DNA from: Roseivirga seohaensis
GTDB taxonomy: Bacteria; Bacteroidota; Bacteroidia; Cytophagales; Cyclobacteriaceae
Direction: 5' to 3'
Assembly (NCBI RefSeq): GCF_001592945.1
Contig: NZ_LRPB01000023.1
Span: 434,001-498,000, forward strand
DNA: 64,000 nt
Of the stretch, positions 53,651-62,686 are shown piece by piece (the stretch's first letter is position 1; each line of letters opens with the position of its first letter). A program made the position numbers and the translations under genes. The notes under the pieces are model-generated. The model was not told the DNA's origin. It was given only the letters and a program-made list of their open reading frames with translations, and did no database searches.

Positions 53651-54637
53651 ATGGAAGCGGTATCAGCAGAATTGGCTAAAATACACCAAGAAAAAATAAG
53701 CAGAGTAGCATCGGAAGTAAGTAAGATCGTAGTCGGCCAAGAATATATGGTAAACCGACTGATGATTGGCTTATTTACCAACGGACACATTCTTTTAGAG
53801 GGTGTTCCAGGTATTGCGAAAACGCTCACTGTAAATACACTTGCAGAAGTACTTCATTTGGATTTCCAAAGAGTTCAGTTTACACCAGATCTTCTTCCTG
53901 CCGATTTGATTGGTACTATGATTTATAATCAGAAGAAGGCTGAGTTTGAAGTAAAAAAGGGTCCTATTTTTACTAACGTGGTATTGGCCGATGAAATTAA
54001 CCGTGCACCAGCCAAGGTGCAGTCGGCATTGCTTGAGGCCATGCAGGAAAAAACGGTAACCATTGGTGAAACCAGTTTTAAACTGGACAGACCGTTCTTG
54101 GTATTGGCCACTCAAAACCCAGTAGACCAAGAAGGAACTTACAGTTTGCCAGAAGCGCAGATTGACCGTTTTATGTTAAAGGTAAAAGTAGACTACCCAA
54201 CTAAAGAAGAAGAGTTAGAAGTAATGCGTAGAATGGCTAATATGGCATTTAAGCCTGAGCTTGAAACATTATTGACCAAAGAAGATATTTTCAGTATTAG
54301 AAATGAGGTAAACCAAGTTTCTATTTCTGAATCACTTGAGAAGTACATTATCGAGCTGGTATTTGCTACTAGAAACCCTAAGGATTTCGGCTTGAATGAA
54401 GAAGCTTATTACATGCAATTTGGTGCTTCGCCAAGGGCAAGTATTAACTTGAACCTAGCTTCCAAAGCGCATGCCTTTATGAATGGCCGAGATTACGTTT
54501 TACCAGAAGACATCAAGGCGATTGCAATGGATGTACTGAACCACAGGATTATCCTTAACTATGAGGCTGAAGCTGATGGTATTACTACCGAACATATTAT
54601 AGGTAAGCTTTTAAAGAAGATTCCGATTAATCATTAA
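53651..54637 (+). CDS. MoxR family AAA ATPase
   Basis: About 328 residues from the ATG at 53651. AAA+ core with Walker A LEGVPGIAKT, Walker B VVLADEINRAP, sensor 1 in LATQNPVDQEGTY and the C-terminal lid. MoxR ATPases act as chaperones for metal insertion and assembly of other proteins, usually beside DUF58 and von Willebrand A-domain (BatA/BatB) genes; none of these is adjacent, since the next gene is on the other strand. A role beyond the family class cannot be given. Confidence 0.92.
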   Translation: MEAVSAELAKIHQEKISRVASEVSKIVVGQEYMVNRLMIGLFTNGHILLEGVPGIAKTLTVNTLAEVLHLDFQRVQFTPDLLPADLIGTMIYNQKKAEFEVKKGPIFTNVVLADEINRAPAKVQSALLEAMQEKTVTIGETSFKLDRPFLVLATQNPVDQEGTYSLPEAQIDRFMLKVKVDYPTKEEELEVMRRMANMAFKPELETLLTKEDIFSIRNEVNQVSISESLEKYIIELVFATRNPKDFGLNEEAYYMQFGASPRASINLNLASKAHAFMNGRDYVLPEDIKAIAMDVLNHRIILNYEAEADGITTEHIIGKLLKKIPINH

Positions 54638-54730
54638 TCCGCTTTCTAGCATAAGAATTTGAAATGGCTGCAATGAGAATTGTGGCCTTTTTTTGTAGTA
54701 AGAATGGTGTTGCTTATTGGCCTGATTAAA

Positions 54731-54757
54731 CCAAAAAAGACGCCCATTGCTGAGCGT
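54731..54757 (-). terminator. Terminator after the beta-helix lipoprotein gene
   Basis: GACGC/GCGTC stem with a run of six T on the minus strand (positions 54735-54740 are A on the plus strand), 36 bases past the stop. It marks the end of the receptor-lipoprotein operon. Confidence 0.75.
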
Positions 54758-54792
54758 CTTCTCTGTGAAATATATGCTAATCTTCTAATGAA

Positions 54793-55995
54793 TTAGAAGC
54801 TAAAGCCAGTCCAAGCAAAGATTGAAGTGTTTACTGCAGAAGTTGTTCCTGAAGTAATAGTAACTGTACCGTTAGATGTAGTAGGTACATTATCTACATC
54901 AGTAGTTCTTTTAATATCAGTAATATCTAACCCGTTAGCAGGATTAGCAGTACCAGTAATAGAAGTGGCATCAATTGCAACACCTTTTCCATCTGTTAAA
55001 TCAACCAAGTCACCAGCAGTAGCGCCAGCACCTAAAGCCACATAAAGGTTAGTGATAACCGCTCCAGAGCCTCTTCTGATTTTTACCATATCAGACATTT
55101 CAACCGCAGCATTGTGGATGATAGTGATACCATCAATTTTAGGGTTAGACTGACCAGCATCTTGTGGAGAGTTACCGTCTAAGTTACCATCGGCTTCGAT
55201 ACCACGTGGGTCAGAAGTTACAGCCACAAAGCCAGCTTGTCTGATTCCGTAAAAGTTAGTGTTGTTTTGACCAACATAACCTTGTGTCCAGTCAAACATG
55301 TCGTCTTTAGCGTTAGCTACCAAAAGGTTGCTTACACTAACAGATCCACCAAACCACTCAACAGCGTCATCGTCACCGTACAAAACAGCAAGGTTGCTTA
55401 CTGTTGTTCCAGAACCAACACCGTAGAAAGTTACACCGTTAAATTCTTTGTCACCGTTAATACGAGCACCAGTGTACTCAACAATTAGATAAGTGATGTC
55501 ACCTGAATCGTCAGTAGGGTTAGTTCCACCATAAGTGTAATCTACAACTTCCGTAGTAGCAGTTCCGCCACCAGAAATTGGAGCATTACCCATGATTAAA
55601 AGACCACCCCAGTCGCCTGAAGCAGGGTTAGCAGCACCTGAAGTCATTTTTACAGGAGCAGCAGCAGTACCATTCACAAAGATTTGACCGCCTTGCTCAA
55701 CAGCAATGTAAACGTTGGTTCCACCTGCCTGAGCTTTGATAGTAGTACCAGCATCGATTGTTAATTTAGCACCGCTAGCTACACTCAAAGGGCCAGTTAA
55801 TACCCACTCTTGGGCGTTTGACAAAGTAATACTAGAAGTGATTTCTCCTTTTAAGTCAGCAGCATCTAGATCAACATCGCTTTGTGATGAAATCACACCG
55901 TCCTTAGTTTGAACTGGAGCAGGATCGTCATCAGTACATCCGAAAATAACGGCACATAGTGCGGCCATTGCAAAGTAATTCTTAAGAGTTTTCAT
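54793..55995 (-). CDS. Surface lipoprotein, beta-helix-type, paired with a TonB receptor
   Basis: 400 residues. Signal with lipobox LCAVIFGC (Cys20) followed by an acidic DDDPA tail. The rest is Gly-, Thr-, Val-rich with repeating short strands (LTIDAGTTIKAQAGG, GDWGGLLIMGNAPI, DDAVEWFGGSVSVSNL), which suggests a right-handed parallel beta-helix. The end is IFAWTGFSF. It lies 34 bases downstream of the receptor gene on the same strand, so it may be its surface substrate-binding partner. No ligand is evident; the family is not recognised with certainty. Confidence 0.8.
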   Translation of the reverse strand: MKTLKNYFAMAALCAVIFGCTDDDPAPVQTKDGVISSQSDVDLDAADLKGEITSSITLSNAQEWVLTGPLSVASGAKLTIDAGTTIKAQAGGTNVYIAVEQGGQIFVNGTAAAPVKMTSGAANPASGDWGGLLIMGNAPISGGGTATTEVVDYTYGGTNPTDDSGDITYLIVEYTGARINGDKEFNGVTFYGVGSGTTVSNLAVLYGDDDAVEWFGGSVSVSNLLVANAKDDMFDWTQGYVGQNNTNFYGIRQAGFVAVTSDPRGIEADGNLDGNSPQDAGQSNPKIDGITIIHNAAVEMSDMVKIRRGSGAVITNLYVALGAGATAGDLVDLTDGKGVAIDATSITGTANPANGLDITDIKRTTDVDNVPTTSNGTVTITSGTTSAVNTSIFAWTGFSF

Positions 55996-56029
55996 AAAAA
56001 TGGATTAGAATTTTTGATTAGGTTTTGTT

Positions 56030-58798
56030 TTAAAATGTATAATTGATTCCGAAAGAAACGTTCATGCCTCTTTTATAGCTATTAATGATGGTATCGCTAC
56101 CGTTGTTAAGTTCTTTGGTTAGTTTAAACGCTGGGTTCAATAAGTTTTTTAAGCTCAGGTTTAGTCCCAAGTGCTGTCCTAGTTTTGTTCTTGTGATAAA
56201 GTCCAAGGTAGGGACACCTTTCTCCATAATATTCTGGCTTCCGGCCGTTCCTAAAGAGAAGATTCTATCACTGAAGTAATTCATTACTACTGATGTAGTA
56301 AAATCAAGTCCTTCTCTTTCAATCTGGTAAGTAAGGTCTGCATTGATCAATAAAGGAGAAGCACCTTCAAGTTTATCTTCTGCATTTGTAAATCTTACTG
56401 TTAAAGCATCGGTTGGAACATCAACCAATTTTTGATTTGAATAGAGGTATGAAACGTTCAAACCAAAGTTTAGAAGCTTCATGCTATTGTCGTCACCATA
56501 TTGTTGGATCAACGATTTTTTTAATTCCAACTCAACACCCGCAACATTGGCGTTTCCTGTGTTTACATAAGAAAGCTCGTTGGCCGCTGAGTTTACTTGA
56601 ACCCTGTTCAATGCATCTTCAACTCTTTTGTAAAAACCTGTAACAGAAACCAATTCTGTGTTGGTGAAGTACCAGTCATACTTAAGGTCGAGGTTGTAGT
56701 TGTTCGATGGTCTTAAGAATGGGTTACCAAAGCTTGAGAAGTTTACATCCTCATAAAGGAAAGGCGCCACTTCTTTAAACTGAGGCAAGGTATAGGTTTT
56801 GCTACCCGCCAGTCTCACTACTTTATCGTCTGTGATGTCGTATTTTACATTAACGCTTGGAAGAACGTACGATTCCGAAACCGTGTTAATGTTATTGTTG
56901 AAAGTGTTACGGTCAAGGTTGGTGTCCCAAATTACATCTTGTTCAATTTGCTCATAACGTAGACCAAAGTTTAAAAGTAAAGCTGAATTAAACTCACGAG
57001 CGTAGTTGACTAAACCAGCATAAATTCTTCTGTCACCGTTATAAGTTATCGGAACGAAAGCGTCTACACCATTTCCGTTGGCTGTTAGAATGTTGAACAC
57101 GCCATTGTCTAAAGACTGTTGGTTGAACAATCCATCAGGATTATCTCTATCTACATCTGTAGGTGCATCAAAGTTGAAGTTGAATTGCATGGCAGAGAAG
57201 TCTCTTTTCGTATTTCTGTAGTTACCACCAAACTGGAATTGGTTAAGCGATTCTTCAGAGTTCATTTTCACGGTTAACAAAGCGTGAGCCGCGTAATCTT
57301 TCTCTTCTAATTCAGAATAGAACCTGTGGTTAGCTGCTGCAGAACCAGAAACGGTTTCGTAGTTAATGCCATCAAAAGCATAGCTATTGGTTCTTCTGTC
57401 AGGCTCATTTCCTTGTACTACGTTGTATGAAGCACCTAAGTCAAGCGAAATGTTTTTGTTCAACTCGATGTAAGAAAGCAATTGGTTTACATAGAGTCTG
57501 TTATTGTTTTCTTGCTGTCTTCTGATAAATGATTTTTCAGCAATAGGGTTGCTAGCATCATCGTAAATACTTGCATGAAAACCATTGAAATTACCTACGC
57601 TTTGGTTGTTGTCATGAATATAGGTTCCGTTGTATGATACGAAATTGTTTTCGCCTATTTCGTATTTCAAGTTGCCCATTAATACCTGAGAAACATGGTA
57701 TTCGTATTTATCAAAAGTAAGGTCTTTACTTCTTCCACCTTCAGGGGTAATGTCTCTTGTAACACCATTTTGGTAAGTGAAGTCAGAGCTATGAGAAGCC
57801 ACCAAGAAGGTGCTTAACGCATTGGCTCCTAGCTGAAATTTCTTTCCGGCATTTAATGATAAACCAAAGTTGATCGGAGTACCAGCTTTAGTTGGCTCGA
57901 ATGAGTTTTTAAAATCATATTTATTTAAGTCCGTAATTGGGCTTGTTGGGTTATCTACCGTTCCGAATTTGCTAGTTCCGCTTGCACTATAAAAGTCTTC
58001 AGAAATGGTTTGAGTGTTGATACCAGAAGAAACTCCGATTTGAAAAATGTCTTCGTTACCTAATTCCTTTGAAGTAATGTTAATGTTTGCTCCAGCTACA
58101 TCGCCATAAAGGTTTGCACCAAATGCTTTGTTTACATCAATGCTGTTAATGATGTCTGAAGTAAAAAAGCTTAATGCTATGTTTTTGTATTCAGGGTCTT
58201 CAGACGGAAGCGGAAGATTGTTTAATGATGTGCTGTTGTATCTATCGCCTAAACCACGAACAAATACGTTTTTAGCTCCTTGTTGCTTACTTACACCAGT
58301 TACTTTAGTAACAGCACCTTCGGCATTGCTCACTCCTTTTCTTGAAAGTTCTTTTGCTCCAATAGACTGTAGCATTTGTAAAGATTCTCTCTGAAGCATA
58401 ATCATGGCGATATCAGAGTCTTTTTCTGTTTTAGCTGTAACCACCACATCTTCTAGATTAGTTGATCCAGCACTCATTGAAGCAGTGATTTCAGTTACTT
58501 TTCCTGCTGTAACTACTATGTTTTTTAATTCTAAAGTTTCGTAACCAACAAACCTTACCTCTACCGTGTAAGTACCTGGAGTTACACCATCAATTCTGAA
58601 AAGACCATCGAAATCAGTGTTTGAACCTTTCTGGGTTCCTTGAATTAATACCGTAGCAAAAGGAAGTGGCTCATCATTCGCGTCTTTGTCTGTAATCTTT
58701 CCGGCTATTATTCCGACTTCTTGAGCTGTCACCATCCATGACCAACTCATCATTAATAAAAACAAAAATAATCTCATAAGTACTGTTCTATATTTCAC
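56030..58798 (-). CDS. TonB-dependent outer membrane receptor with carboxypeptidase-like domain
   Basis: 922 residues. Signal peptide 1-25 (VTAQ), then an N-terminal carboxypeptidase-regulatory-like beta-sandwich domain (about 30-115, GKITDKDANDEPLPFATVLIQGTQKG), a plug domain (about 120-250, with QGAKNVFVRGLGDRYNSTSL) and a C-terminal 22-strand-like barrel ending GINYTF. It belongs to the class of Bacteroidota receptors with this sandwich domain. Imports an unknown nutrient with TonB energy; the partner lipoprotein follows directly. No clear promoter was found upstream. Confidence 0.93.
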   Translation of the reverse strand: MKYRTVLMRLFLFLLMMSWSWMVTAQEVGIIAGKITDKDANDEPLPFATVLIQGTQKGSNTDFDGLFRIDGVTPGTYTVEVRFVGYETLELKNIVVTAGKVTEITASMSAGSTNLEDVVVTAKTEKDSDIAMIMLQRESLQMLQSIGAKELSRKGVSNAEGAVTKVTGVSKQQGAKNVFVRGLGDRYNSTSLNNLPLPSEDPEYKNIALSFFTSDIINSIDVNKAFGANLYGDVAGANINITSKELGNEDIFQIGVSSGINTQTISEDFYSASGTSKFGTVDNPTSPITDLNKYDFKNSFEPTKAGTPINFGLSLNAGKKFQLGANALSTFLVASHSSDFTYQNGVTRDITPEGGRSKDLTFDKYEYHVSQVLMGNLKYEIGENNFVSYNGTYIHDNNQSVGNFNGFHASIYDDASNPIAEKSFIRRQQENNNRLYVNQLLSYIELNKNISLDLGASYNVVQGNEPDRRTNSYAFDGINYETVSGSAAANHRFYSELEEKDYAAHALLTVKMNSEESLNQFQFGGNYRNTKRDFSAMQFNFNFDAPTDVDRDNPDGLFNQQSLDNGVFNILTANGNGVDAFVPITYNGDRRIYAGLVNYAREFNSALLLNFGLRYEQIEQDVIWDTNLDRNTFNNNINTVSESYVLPSVNVKYDITDDKVVRLAGSKTYTLPQFKEVAPFLYEDVNFSSFGNPFLRPSNNYNLDLKYDWYFTNTELVSVTGFYKRVEDALNRVQVNSAANELSYVNTGNANVAGVELELKKSLIQQYGDDNSMKLLNFGLNVSYLYSNQKLVDVPTDALTVRFTNAEDKLEGASPLLINADLTYQIEREGLDFTTSVVMNYFSDRIFSLGTAGSQNIMEKGVPTLDFITRTKLGQHLGLNLSLKNLLNPAFKLTKELNNGSDTIINSYKRGMNVSFGINYTF

Positions 58799-59064
58799 GG
58801 TACAAAGAACGTGTACTGAGGTAAAGTGTAGGTTACACCTGTATTAAACGTTTATGAGACTAATGTTATATTCAGAAGTGTTAGCTTAACATTAACGTAA
58901 CGTAAAGTAGTCAATACATTGAATAGGCCAACTTTAACGATTAACTGTTCGTAATACAGGCTAAATCGTTGATTTTTATAAACTGCGAGTTTGGCTAAAA
59001 CCATTCTGTTTTTGATGGGTTAGGGTAAGTATCAACTCATACCAACTTTTAAAACCATATAATT

Positions 59065-59970
59065 ATGTCTAAGTCAATATTAATTTCTGGAGGAACAGGG
59101 TTGGTAGGTTCCGAGCTGGTTACCCTTTTAAAAGGAGCAGGGCACCAGGTGCGTTTGCTAAGTCGTTCAAAGGGCAAAGGTGAAAGCGTTCCTGTTTACC
59201 AATGGGATTACAAGAATAACTATGTAGAAGAGGGTGCTTTTGATGGCGTAGATACCCTTATACATTTAGCGGGGGCTGGGGTTGCCGATAAGCGATGGAC
59301 AAAAGAGCGAAAAGAGGAAATACTAAAAAGCCGAACGCAGACCTCTGATTTGCTCTATGAAAAGCTCAAGAACACAAATCATTCGGTAAGAACTTTGGTA
59401 GCGGCATCGGCCGTAGGCTATTATGGCATGGATACTGGCGATGTAAACCTTAGAGAAGATTCACCAGCAGGGCACGATTTTTTAGCCGATGTTGTTAAGG
59501 CTTGGGAAGATTCAACTAGCCGATTTACTGAACTTGGTATTCGGGTAGTTCAAATTAGAATTGGAGTGGTGCTGAGTAATGATGGGGGCGCTTTACCAAA
59601 ACTACTAGCCCCACCAGTGGCGGCTCCATTGGCCAGTGGTAAACAATATATGAGCTGGATACATATCAGTGATTTGGTTAGAATTTTATGTAAATCAGTG
59701 GAGGATGTAAACATGATTGGCCCGTACAATGCAGTTGCTCCAGAGCCTTTAACTAATAAAGAATTTACGAAAAGGGCCGCAAAAGCATTTGGGAAACTCT
59801 ATGTGCCAATTCCTGTTCCAAAATTTGTTTTGCACCTAGTATTAGGCGAAATGGCACAGGTGGTAACCGGAGGCAATAAAGTGAGCGCTTACAAAATCAA
59901 TAAAACTGGTTATGACTTTAAATTCACAAGGCTGCAAAATGCTTTGGAAGATTTAGCAAAAAACAAGTAA
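59065..59970 (+). CDS. TIGR01777-type epimerase / nucleoside-sugar family protein
   Basis: 301 residues with the Rossmann motif ISGGTGLVGSEL at the N-terminus and the catalytic-type AVGYYG segment, then a C-terminal DUF1731-like domain (ISDLVRILC, NAVAPEPLTNKEFTKRAAK). This is the family of YfcH/SulA-related oxidoreductases with unknown substrate. No signal peptide; cytosolic. Single-gene unit; the downstream LOG-type gene starts 151 bases on. Confidence 0.9.
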   Translation: MSKSILISGGTGLVGSELVTLLKGAGHQVRLLSRSKGKGESVPVYQWDYKNNYVEEGAFDGVDTLIHLAGAGVADKRWTKERKEEILKSRTQTSDLLYEKLKNTNHSVRTLVAASAVGYYGMDTGDVNLREDSPAGHDFLADVVKAWEDSTSRFTELGIRVVQIRIGVVLSNDGGALPKLLAPPVAAPLASGKQYMSWIHISDLVRILCKSVEDVNMIGPYNAVAPEPLTNKEFTKRAAKAFGKLYVPIPVPKFVLHLVLGEMAQVVTGGNKVSAYKINKTGYDFKFTRLQNALEDLAKNK

Positions 59971-60121
59971 GTTGTAAAATGGTCACATTTTTAAATGTTG
60001 AAGAGCCTTCTTCCATTTTTATTAAAAAATTCAATTTGACCTAATTATTATATTCAATAAAATAAGGCTGGCGAATAAGGAAAAGCCCTTTAATTTGCCT
60101 GCCATTAATTAAATAAAGAAA

Positions 60122-60826
60122 ATGACAGACGAAGATAAAATTAAAAAGGCGTTTCAAGACAGAGATTGGAACGAGATTAAAACCCATGATTCTTGGGTAA
60201 TTTTTAAAGTGATGGCCGAATTTGTAGAAGGCTTTGAAAAAATGGCCAAAATTGGACCTTGCGTTTCCGTGTTTGGTTCGGCCCGTACTAAGCCAGATCA
60301 TCCATACTACAAAATGGCCGAAGAAATTGCGGCTAAATTGGTGCGCCATGGTTATGGAGTTATCACTGGGGGAGGCCCAGGTATAATGGAGGCCGGTAAT
60401 AAAGGGGCAAAATCTGAAAATGGTAAATCGGTTGGGCTAAATATAGAACTACCTCATGAGCAAGGCAGCAATGTTTATATCGATCCAGATAAGCTCATTT
60501 CTTTCGATTACTTCTTTGTAAGAAAAGTGATGTTTGTAAAGTACTCACAAGGCTTTGTAATTATGCCTGGTGGTTTTGGAACGCTAGACGAAATGTTTGA
60601 AGCCATTACCCTAATTCAAACCAATAAAATCGGAAAATTTCCAATTGTATTGGTAGGTAAAAAATTCTGGGCTGGCTTGTTCGACTGGGTTAGAGATGTA
60701 ATGCTAACAGAAGGTAATATTAGCTCACCAGATTTAGATCTTATTAACTTGGTAGATACTCCTGAAGAAGCGGTGAAAGTAATAGATGACTTCTATTCAA
60801 AGTACCTACTTACTCCGAACTTCTAA
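60122..60826 (+). CDS. LOG family protein (Rossmann-fold nucleotide-binding)
   Basis: 234 residues with the signature PGGFGTLDEMFEAITLIQTNK and the upstream GGGPGIMEAGNKGA. Plant LOG enzymes release cytokinin from its nucleotide by removing ribose 5-phosphate; bacterial members have phosphoribohydrolase activity on nucleotide monophosphates (for instance PpnN). The stop is three bases before the HAD gene, so the two are cotranscribed. A RBS-like AAAGAAA precedes the ATG. Confidence 0.92.
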   Translation: MTDEDKIKKAFQDRDWNEIKTHDSWVIFKVMAEFVEGFEKMAKIGPCVSVFGSARTKPDHPYYKMAEEIAAKLVRHGYGVITGGGPGIMEAGNKGAKSENGKSVGLNIELPHEQGSNVYIDPDKLISFDYFFVRKVMFVKYSQGFVIMPGGFGTLDEMFEAITLIQTNKIGKFPIVLVGKKFWAGLFDWVRDVMLTEGNISSPDLDLINLVDTPEEAVKVIDDFYSKYLLTPNF

Positions 60827-60829
60827 TCA

Positions 60830-61489
60830 GTGAAGCATATCATTTTTGATTGCGATGGAGTATTAATTGATACAGAAATAGTAGCGGCTGAAGTAACGGT
60901 AGATTGGTTGAGCAGTGAAAAGGTGAACATCTCGGTGGAGGAGTTTATTATTCAACACACGGGTAAAACCTTCACCAATATTATTAACCAACTTAAGGCA
61001 GAAGGCCACTTAAAAGCAAGCTTGAAAACAGAGGCCATTGTGCCTCTGCTTGATGAGCAAATTAAGGCTAAAGTCAGACCTATTTTCGGAATATCAGATT
61101 TGCTCACTCAGATTTCTACCCCAAAATCAGTGGTATCGAACAGTGCAGCACATTATGTAACCGAAGCCCTTGAGAAAATAGGGGCAAGTCATCATTTTGA
61201 AAATAGGGTGTTTTCGGCTGAAATGGTGGCCCAAGCAAAGCCTAGCCCTTTAGTGTATCTGTTGGCCATTGATACGATTCAAATTCCGCGAGAAGAAATC
61301 ATTGTAGTAGAAGATAGCTTTACAGGTGTTCAAGCTGCATTGGCAGCAGGGTTAACCACTATTGGGTTTTTAGGGGGAAGTCACATTCAGCCGGGTCATG
61401 GTGAAAAGCTGAAACAGTTGGGCGTTTTTGATCTAGCAAATAATCATGAGGAACTGGCTAGGAAGCTTATAAAATATATAGGCCGTTGA
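60830..61489 (+). CDS. HAD family hydrolase (phosphatase)
   Basis: 219 residues starting with GTG at 60830, three bases after the LOG stop. HAD motif I is FDCDGVLIDTE (Asp nucleophile), motif II SNSAAHY, motif III Lys in AQAKPSP and motif IV VVEDSFTGVQA. This is a beta-phosphoglucomutase-like/phosphatase subgroup. Substrate unknown; adjacency to a nucleotide-cleaving LOG suggests a phosphate-bearing metabolite. Confidence 0.9.
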   Translation: MKHIIFDCDGVLIDTEIVAAEVTVDWLSSEKVNISVEEFIIQHTGKTFTNIINQLKAEGHLKASLKTEAIVPLLDEQIKAKVRPIFGISDLLTQISTPKSVVSNSAAHYVTEALEKIGASHHFENRVFSAEMVAQAKPSPLVYLLAIDTIQIPREEIIVVEDSFTGVQAALAAGLTTIGFLGGSHIQPGHGEKLKQLGVFDLANNHEELARKLIKYIGR

Positions 61490-61562
61490 TTATAGCTTAA
61501 CCAACCCCAAACCATTATGACAGGGCGTAGAGTTGGTTTAAACTGTTGCCTTCAAATTAACT

Positions 61563-62480
61563 TTACTTTTCCTTCTGAGCTACCTCAAAATTGAAATTGA
61601 TTCTTCGTTTCAAATAGTCTTTCAAGGGTTCTAGGCCTATGGCTTTGCGCCTTTGGTCTACATATTCGGGGCTTTCAATTGTAGCCGGAACGAGTTTTCT
61701 GTCTGCGTTGAACTCAAACTGCATTCCATAGAATTGCGGCTGGCCATCGTTTACCAAAATGCGATCGTAAATTTTGGCGTACTCAATGCAGCTACCTTCT
61801 CCACTTTCACAAGCTTCTTTAATCATCGGTAAATAGTCTTTTCTCACCTGATCGTCTGGATGATGGTTGATCACCAAAAGCGGGGCATCGCTGGCCAGTT
61901 TGCCTACCATAGAATATGTTGGCCAACCGTATTTCTTAATCAGGCTTTTCATTTCTTCAAAATTCTGATTCGTTATGAATTCATTTTTAAGAAAGATGAT
62001 AGGGTAAAACCAATGAGGAATGTGCCCTTTCTCTGAGAATTCAACCTTGGCAAAATCTACATAATAATCCAACGATTGATCTTTCATGATGATGGAAAGA
62101 AGCGCTTTGGTATACGTTGGGTTTTTAAGTTGACCATGGGCGCTTTGAAACTTTTCAATTTGTCTGTCTTCTATCGCTTTCCATTTGGGGCTTGTGGTAA
62201 GCGAGTATAGGTTAAAATCGGCTAAGCGTATTAGGCTGTTGTCATCCTGTAGCGCAGCATTCAAAAAATAGAAAGCGGTGTCTACTTGATTCATTAAGGC
62301 CAATGTTTTTGTGAGTTGGTAAGCCGTTTCCGTATAGCTTGGGTTGGCCATAAATGCCTGACCAAATGCATTCATAGCGCCTTCTAAATTGCCTTCTTCT
62401 AAAAGTTTCTTTCCATCGGCCTGACTGAAGCAAAGAGTGCTCGTCAGCATCATTAATAAGAGTGTCGTTAGAGGTTTCAT
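61563..62480 (-). CDS. Exported protein with TPR-like N-terminal part, unknown
   Basis: 305 residues with signal peptide (1 to about 19, STLCFSQ). Residues about 25-100 look like two tetratricopeptide-like helix pairs (LEGAMNAFGQAFMANPSY, VDTAFYFLNAALQDDN). The rest is helical and polar, without a known motif. Single gene on the minus strand facing the LytS-type gene. No family recognised. Confidence 0.7.
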   Translation of the reverse strand: MKPLTTLLLMMLTSTLCFSQADGKKLLEEGNLEGAMNAFGQAFMANPSYTETAYQLTKTLALMNQVDTAFYFLNAALQDDNSLIRLADFNLYSLTTSPKWKAIEDRQIEKFQSAHGQLKNPTYTKALLSIIMKDQSLDYYVDFAKVEFSEKGHIPHWFYPIIFLKNEFITNQNFEEMKSLIKKYGWPTYSMVGKLASDAPLLVINHHPDDQVRKDYLPMIKEACESGEGSCIEYAKIYDRILVNDGQPQFYGMQFEFNADRKLVPATIESPEYVDQRRKAIGLEPLKDYLKRRINFNFEVAQKEK

Positions 62481-62630
62481 ATTTTTCTAGATTAATTTTT
62501 GACACAATTTGATACTGGAATTGCTGAACTTGAAATCAGTTATAGGTTTTGGCAAGAAACAGACAGCATTTACCCTCTTGCTGATTTTTTCAGTCGAAAA
62601 CCCTGTTTAATTGGTTAAATCCATTGTTTT

Positions 62631-62661
62631 TTGGGTTATGAAATCAGATATGCTAAGATTG
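62631..62661 (+). promoter_or_regulatory. Candidate promoter for the second LytS-type kinase
   Basis: TTG at 62631-62633, 20 bases, TAAGATTG at 62654-62661 (one mismatch to TAnnTTTG), 25 bases before the ATG at 62687. Confidence 0.45.
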
Positions 62662-62686
62662 TGTCTTTCATATAAATTCAAGTTTT

